Shown: piece by piece, positions 18,750-22,788 of the stretch
Layout of the letters: each line of letters starts with the position of its first letter
Numbering within the stretch: position 1 is the first letter of the stretch
DNA from: Phaeoceros laevis
Taxonomy: Eukaryota > Anthocerotophyta > Anthocerotopsida > Notothyladales
Direction of reading: 5' to 3'
DNA length: 22,788 nucleotides
NCBI GenBank assembly: GCA_049999765.1
Contig: JBNGIQ010006068.1
Location: 1 to 22,788, forward strand
Position numbers and translations under genes: made by a program
Notes under the pieces: generated by a model
Database searches by the model: none
What the model was told of the DNA's origin: nothing
The model's input: only the letters and a program-made list of their open reading frames with translations

Positions 18750-19252
18750 ATGTGCACCAAACTGCAGTGTAAACAGAAATTACCTAAAGGAGGAGGCGAA
18801 GACAGTTCTAATGATGAAACCTTGATCGAAGAGGAAAAATCTAGGTTCCAGGAAGAAAGAGAAAATTTCGTAGCGGATGAATTAGTACGCATGTCAAAAT
18901 TGCCACCAGCAGTACAAGGAAACGTCCTATACCATCATGTCAGGTTCGCNNNNNNNNNNNNNNNNNNNNNNNNNNNNNNNNNNNNNNNNNNNNNNNNNNN
19001 NNNNNNNNNNNNNNNNNNNNNNNNNNNNNNNNNNNNNNNNNNNNNNNNNCATCTATGTGGGAGGATCACAAACACGATTCAGATGAGAACGAAGTGGTGG
19101 CGCAGTTTCTTGAAAGCATGACTGACGCAAACTTGACAGAGTTCCTAGCACAGCAAACGAAGGGTAGGTGGTCACAAACATTCAAGGGCCGGCTGATCAA
19201 GGAAAAAAGTCTGAGGATGGCAAGAAGGCCACGAACCAGGGTGTGGGTATGA
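18750..19252 (+). pseudogene. Hypothetical coding region left of the CACTA element, interrupted by an assembly gap
   Basis: Two plus-strand pieces flank a 100-N gap. 18750-18949 encodes an acidic, probably helical stretch (DETLIEEEKSRFQEERENF, then ADELVRMSKLPP). 19055-19252 encodes ENEVVAQFLESMTDANLTEF and ends TGA just before the CACTA insertion. Another frame (about 19171 onward) reads through the insertion site into 22079. Possibly one locus continues at 22079-22545. No known domain seen; it could be a host gene or another transposon. Confidence 0.4.
18950..19049. other. Assembly gap (100 N)
   Basis: A run of N of exactly 100 bases, probably a scaffold gap of unknown true size. It falls inside the hypothetical coding region. 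Confidence 0.98.
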
Positions 19253-19259
19253 TGTTTAC

Positions 19260-19262
19260 ATC
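19260..19262. repeat. CACTA target-site duplication, left copy (ATC)
   Basis: ATC directly before the CACTA end, identical to 22076-22078. Three bases is the diagnostic length for CACTA elements. Confidence 0.9.
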
Positions 19263-19290
19263 CACTACAAGAAAAGTGGTACTTTTACAA
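19263..19290 (+). repeat. CACTA 5' terminal inverted repeat, 28 bp
   Basis: Matches the inverse of 22048-22075 at 27 of 28 positions (T versus C at position 18). Weaker similarity goes on for another 20-25 bases (ATTACYACG then ATAACTA). Confidence 0.95.
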
Positions 19291-19480
19291 TGTCGTATTA
19301 CCACGGCATAACTAGGTTTTAAGCATTTCTACATCATAACTACGGTCCCCTTAACCCTTGTAAAAAACCTAGTAAACTTGCATTGTATTTTTGTAGTTAT
19401 GATTGCGCGAAGTAACCTGTAGTAAAAAATGTAGTTGGCAGTAGTAAACCAGACATTATAACCCCATAGTAAGGGCATCG

Positions 19481-19534
19481 AGTCAAAAGTCAAAGTCAAA
19501 GTCAAAGTCAAAAGTCAAAAGTCAAAGTCAAAAG
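19481..19534 (+). repeat. AGTCAAA-type tandem repeat near the CACTA left end
   Basis: Seven to eight copies of AGTCAAA or AGTCAAAA in head-to-tail array. Tandem arrays close to the ends are usual in CACTA elements. Just right of it are several AACAACG motifs (19580-19710), the inverse of CGTTGTT motifs near the right end. Confidence 0.9.
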
Positions 19535-19714
19535 TAAAATAATAAATGTAAAAAGTGAAAACGGCCCTTTTATCATGTGTAACAACGCCCACTTAACAAC
19601 GAGGTTTACAATGATTTAGGGCTTCCGCTAACAACGTTTTCTGCGGCTTTACTAGTTTTCTGATAACCATGGGGTACAACGGTTTAGGGTTTTCAATAAC
19701 AACACGGATAACAA

Positions 19715-19814
19715 NNNNNNNNNNNNNNNNNNNNNNNNNNNNNNNNNNNNNNNNNNNNNNNNNNNNNNNNNNNNNNNNNNNNNNNNNNNNNNNNNNNNNN
19801 NNNNNNNNNNNNNN
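19715..19814. other. Assembly gap (100 N) inside the CACTA element
   Basis: A run of 100 N. Transposase sequence, if any, could be missing here. Confidence 0.98.
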
Positions 19815-19858
19815 GATGTCTCACGACACATTTCTAAAAACCTGCTACGCCGGCAATT

Positions 19859-20464
19859 TTAGCCACTCTCATCTTCGGATTCATCCGAACTATCATCCTC
19901 AGATCCCTTCGCATTCTCATCCTCAAATCCCTCCGCATTCTCATCCTCATTCTTTGCTTCATTGTCACTGCATGCTAAGTCGGCACCATATGCTGGCATA
20001 TCCATCAAACACTCTAGGGCAACTGCCTGTATGGCTGTTAGTTCCCGAGGGAGAGGAACACCCCTCTCTCCTTTCCACAATGGACGAATTCCCAAGGCAA
20101 ACCCCAAGTACTGACTTAGACGCATATACTCTACCTGCTCTGATGTTGTTTCCCTCTTCTTTTGGTTCAGCTCTGCCCACCTCTTGCACTTCACCGATTC
20201 CTGCCTGGTAAGCCCTTCAAATGTTTCACCTCCCATACACCCCTGGCTAGGGGGAGTGCTTGCAACCAAAACACTGCCAAGTGATGACTTCTGCTGTTCA
20301 CCATTGCGTCCTCGAGGCCTGGATGACCTACTGGTTGAAGCTAGAGCTATTGCTGGCTCAGGCTTTTGCTCCTCACCCACATTCTCTCCTGCAGAGGCAA
20401 CTGGTGCAGCACCTCCAGCTGTACCTGCTTTCTCATTGTCGGAACCCTGAATAGGATCCAGCAT
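19859..20464 (-). CDS. Hypothetical CACTA-encoded protein, acidic C-terminus
   Basis: A 201-codon frame from Met 20464 to the stop at 19859. Directly upstream on the minus strand is a strong polypyrimidine tract and CTAG (TTTTTTTATGTCTTTCTAG, ending at about 20470), so this is probably an exon beginning just before the Met. The frame extends above it for 17 codons that look like intron. The N-terminal half is Ala/Gly/Ser-rich with a basic spot (SSRPRGRNGEQQKS). The middle (KRWAELNQKKRETTSEQVEY, LSQYLGFALGIRPLWKGERG) looks helical. The last 40 residues are an Asp/Glu/Ser tail with a repeat (DENAEGFED, DENAKGSED). No DDE triad or zinc finger. Role unknown. Confidence 0.5.
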   Translation of the reverse strand: MLDPIQGSDNEKAGTAGGAAPVASAGENVGEEQKPEPAIALASTSRSSRPRGRNGEQQKSSLGSVLVASTPPSQGCMGGETFEGLTRQESVKCKRWAELNQKKRETTSEQVEYMRLSQYLGFALGIRPLWKGERGVPLPRELTAIQAVALECLMDMPAYGADLACSDNEAKNEDENAEGFEDENAKGSEDDSSDESEDESG

Positions 20465-21690
20465 CCTTCCTAGAAAGACATAAAAAAAATTGTAGATTGT
20501 GTAAATGATGGGCAAGAGGGGCTGGCAAAGTGACTGATGGAAAGGCGAGCTCGTGGTGTGATTGTTGTATAGTGGGGTCTTGGCACTGTGACATTAGGGG
20601 TTGACAAAGTGAGGCAGACAGTAGGAGCTAAAAAATGAAAGGCAGCTGGGATTGAAAATACCAAGGGCCTGACAGCAGCAGAGCAAACCCAAGCGGTCAC
20701 AATGTAACTCAAGAGCTAGGGCACGGCATAACTCAAGAGTTAGGGCACAACAAGTGTTCTGGCAAAATGAGAGACTGAAAAAAACCTGAACAGGCAACAG
20801 GGGTCGGGAGCCGAAGTTGTTGCTCACGTAGCTATCACTTCAAGAGGTAGGTTGTACAAAACAAGGACGAAAGCAAGGATTCCGAAAAAAGCTGCTGATT
20901 GTGTAGATGATGGACAGGAAGGCCTGATACGGTGTCTGTTGTAAAGGCCAGCTGGTAGTGTACAGCAGGGTTTATCAAATTAATAACGGGGTCTATCAAA
21001 GCGGCAACAAGGATTGACAATGTAAGGTAGCTGAGAATGCAAGGTAGCTGCGAATGTGAGACAGAGTGAGAATGTAGAGACGGAGTGAGTGGTAGCTGGG
21101 CTGTGTTTTCCAGCGGGTAAGCAGCAGACTGGAAGTGGTGGCACAACTTTTGTTGAGTTCTGATAGACAGCAGAGGTTGGGCATCGTAGCAGCAGAACAA
21201 TAGGGTCAATAAACACAGCTAATGACCTTTAGATGTTGATAGGGCACCAAAGTTTGCAGGAATGTAAGCAGCAGCAGGACAGCAGGGTGCGAGGTCACAA
21301 AAAAGCTTACAAAGAGGCTTAAGAAGCTGGCAGCAGGGATCAGGTATGAAAAAAACAAGGAAAGAGGTATAAGGAAGAAGGCTGTTGAGTATGTGACTAA
21401 CCTGGACTGGCAGGGTGATTGGTGGATAGCAGGAGCTTGCACAGAGGGAGACAGCAGGAGTTTGCATAGAGGTGGACAACAGGAGCTTGCAGAGAGGGAG
21501 ACTGGGGGAGGAATTTAAGGCATGGAGGAGTTTTAATAGGGAGGACCAATGTTCAGGGCTGCTGATTCACGATAACAAAGATCCGTGTTGTTTTTTTGTA
21601 ATATATGGACAGGGTTCGTGAGACAGTTGGGTCAGCGAAACCGTGGCCATAAAAAAATGATGTAACCTAGTCAAAAAGTTCAAAATCTAT
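20465..21690. other. Non-coding interior of the CACTA element with diverged repeats
   Basis: G-rich plus strand without convincing genes. It holds a 24-bp tandem pair (20705-20728 and 20729-20752, TAACTCAAGAGYTAGGGCAC) and a 25-bp triplet (21428-21452, 21453-21477, 21478-21502, around CAGGAGYTTGCA). A longer diverged direct repeat starts GATTGTGTARATGATGG at about 20493 and 20896. Minus-strand frames in this interval are low-complexity and look accidental. Confidence 0.6.
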
Positions 21691-21780
21691 GTAAACTAGT
21701 AAACTGGTAAAGTAGTAAAAGGGTAAACGGATAAAAGGGTAAACCGGTAAATTGGTAACTTGGTAAACTGGTAAACTCGG
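21691..21780 (+). repeat. GGTAAAC-type short tandem array
   Basis: About ten copies of GGTAAACT-like 8-9-mers (GTAAACTAGTAAACTGGTAA and variants), part of the right subterminal region of the CACTA element. Confidence 0.85.
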
Positions 21781-21888
21781 ACAAGTGGCGTAGTTAGCGG
21801 TTGTTATTCTTTTACCTTGGTCAGGTGGCGTAGTTAGTTGTTGTTATCCTTTCACCTTGGACAGGTGGCGTTGTTAACGGTTGTTACG
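21780..21888 (+). repeat. 40-bp tandem repeat, 2.7 copies
   Basis: Units at 21780-21819, 21820-21859 and 21860-21888 share RGGTGGCGTAGTTAG, GTTGTTAT and TTTYACCTTG. Its inverse contains TAACAACGCCAC, close to TAACAACGCCCAC at about 19580 on the left, so this is a subterminal repeat present in inverse orientation at both ends. Confidence 0.85.
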
Positions 21889-22047
21889 AAAACAAAATGT
21901 TTACAACGCTTTTTACTACGAGCGTTGTTCTGCATTGTAACATAAATATTCAACTACGAATAACAATGGGATTACTACGAGAAGCAGCGCTGTAGTAGAT
22001 ACTCGGCTGGGACGTTGTAGCCCCATAGTTATCGTAGTAATGAGGGT

Positions 22048-22075
22048 TTGTAAAAGTGCCACTTTTCTTGTAGTG
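22048..22075 (-). repeat. CACTA 3' terminal inverted repeat, 28 bp
   Basis: Inverse of 19263-19290 with one mismatch; followed directly by the second copy of the ATC duplication (22076-22078). Confidence 0.95.
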
Positions 22076-22078
22076 ATC
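22076..22078. repeat. CACTA target-site duplication, right copy (ATC)
   Basis: Identical to 19260-19262. Confidence 0.9.
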
Positions 22079-22545
22079 GCATGAGAAGATGGATTGGAAG
22101 CCAGTTAACGGAATTTCAGTCAGCCCAACATAGCTTATCGTGGGAACCTGAACAAGGAATCAGAGAAGAAGAGAATTTGGGATCACAAGAAAATGCCGGA
22201 CAGACAAACAAAGGAGGAAATACGATTCTGACCTCATCCCAAGCAAATCAAGCTTGTTCTTTATGCCGAAAGGATAGTTGTGTGAAGAAGAGCTGCATGT
22301 CATGCGGGGTTCCAAAGTGCTCTGAAACGTTGAGCAGTAACAAAGGATGGGACAAAGACATCTGTTTGCAGGTCCCATGGGTCTGTGCACTGTGCAATGA
22401 CAAACCTGAACAAGACATCTTCACAGATGGAGAGTGTCAAGCACAACTGCGTTCCGCGCGGCTGCGTGACTGCATTTGCAAGCCGCCGCACCAGCGAAAC
22501 TTAAATAACGGAAACGCGATTTTTTTTTCGAAAAGAATGGGATGA
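22079..22545 (+). pseudogene. Hypothetical cysteine-rich coding region right of the CACTA element
   Basis: From 22081 a 154-codon frame is open. After a polar Gln/Glu/Asn-rich stretch it has CSLCRKDSCVKKSCMSCGVP followed by KC, then CLQVPWVCALC. The spacing is C-X2-C-X4-C-X4-C-X2-C-X4-C, so it is probably zinc-binding. KSCMSCGVPKC loosely resembles the C-terminal zinc finger of piggyBac-type transposases, but the rest of that family is not seen. The frame has no clear start; it likely continues the locus at 18750-19252 that the CACTA element split. After about residue 125 the sequence looks non-coding. Confidence 0.4.
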
Positions 22546-22788
22546 CCGGAATTGACCGGCAATTATGTCGCGCGTCCGGTGATAGTGTAAATGGCATGCA
22601 TACATGTAAAAGGTTGCGGGTGCCAGGTTTAAGGAAGCAAGCCTGACTCTCAAAGATGCCTCGTGGCCTGGGAGGAACACTAAATCTTAAACCCTAAACC
22701 TAGCCTGCTCCGACGCCAGGCCGGCGGCCAGCCTGGGACACCGGACCCAGCCCAGGCTTTTTGGGACCTGGCCCGACGCTCCGACGCC
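22546..22788. repeat. GC-rich non-coding region with a partial repeat
   Basis: GCTCCGACGCC occurs at 22707-22717 and again at 22778-22788, 71 bp apart, so a repeat unit may go on past the window end. Between them is an 8-bp perfect stem, AGCCTGGG (22730-22737) with CCCAGGCT (22751-22758). No genes seen. Confidence 0.5.

Larger units (their letters stand above)
19263..22075. mobile_element. CACTA (En/Spm-type) DNA transposon, probably non-autonomous
   Basis: The element starts CACTACAAGAAAAGTGG and ends with the inverse, CCACTTTTCTTGTAGTG. It is flanked by a perfect 3-bp duplication, ATC, as expected for CACTA elements. Length is 2,813 bp including one N gap. Inside are subterminal repeats, one minus-strand protein-coding exon (19859-20464) and G-rich non-coding DNA. 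No DDE transposase (TnpD-like) motif was found, so unless it is hidden in the gap this copy depends on a partner. It interrupts a plus-strand hypothetical coding locus. Confidence 0.95.

Noticed and set aside
19481-19534. CRISPR-like array.
   Set aside because: The AGTCAAA units are 7-8 bp, contiguous and without spacers; it is a simple tandem repeat in a CACTA subterminal region.
20470-21479. Several minus-strand ORFs in the right half of the CACTA element, some Leu/Phe-rich and membrane-like.
   Set aside because: They overlap in all frames of a purine-rich repeat region, so hydrophobic low-complexity translations are expected by composition.

Overview
The window reads as a TE-dense stretch of a land-plant nuclear genome. 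Evidence for a plant: a degenerate intron-free PPR coding region with the VDMYAKCG / WTALIAGYA style common in ferns, lycophytes and bryophytes, a plant-type LINE, Ty1/copia and Ty3/gypsy retroelements, and a CACTA (En/Spm-type) DNA transposon with a CACTACAAGAAAA terminus. I favour a fern or lycophyte, but the species cannot be read from the sequence. There are two 100-N assembly gaps (18950-19049 and 19715-19814). No intact host gene, rRNA, tRNA or CRISPR array was recognised.

Layout. 1-288: 5' end of a short-LTR retroelement on the minus strand (LTR plus tRNA-Met primer-binding site), cut by the window edge. 300-2200: decayed coding traces of unknown family. 2370-2430: a pair of hairpins. 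2586-3814: minus-strand PPR pseudogene and neighbouring ORFs. 3818-5080: plus-strand hypothetical exon-like ORFs with a 61-bp tandem repeat. 5113-8292 (minus): Ty3/gypsy pol remnant whose reverse transcriptase-RNase H is preceded, in the same overall reading frame, by a C5 cytosine DNA methyltransferase domain. 8294-12059 (plus): Ty1/copia pol (protease, integrase, RT, RNase H) with a 3' LTR and no 5' LTR or gag. 12060 to about 18640 (minus): a LINE with ORF1 (CCHC zinc knuckle) and ORF2 (APE endonuclease, RT), interrupted by a 1.2-kb insertion and cut at its 3' end by the copia LTR. 18750-22545: a plus-strand hypothetical locus interrupted by a 2.8-kb CACTA element (19263-22075) with 28-bp TIRs and a perfect 3-bp target duplication. 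22546-22788: GC-rich repeat.

The most notable item is the methyltransferase-bearing gypsy element: a retrotransposon carrying its own Dnmt3/DRM-like cytosine methyltransferase upstream of RT. Such captures are known, as I recall, from dinoflagellates (Symbiodinium) and the charophyte alga Klebsormidium; a copy in a vascular-plant-like genome would extend this. The copy here is inactivated by stops and frameshifts, so it is a fossil of the system. Other points of interest are a UGAUG stop/start overlap between LINE ORF1 and ORF2, head-to-head truncation of the gypsy and copia copies at about 8293, and the well-delimited CACTA insertion.
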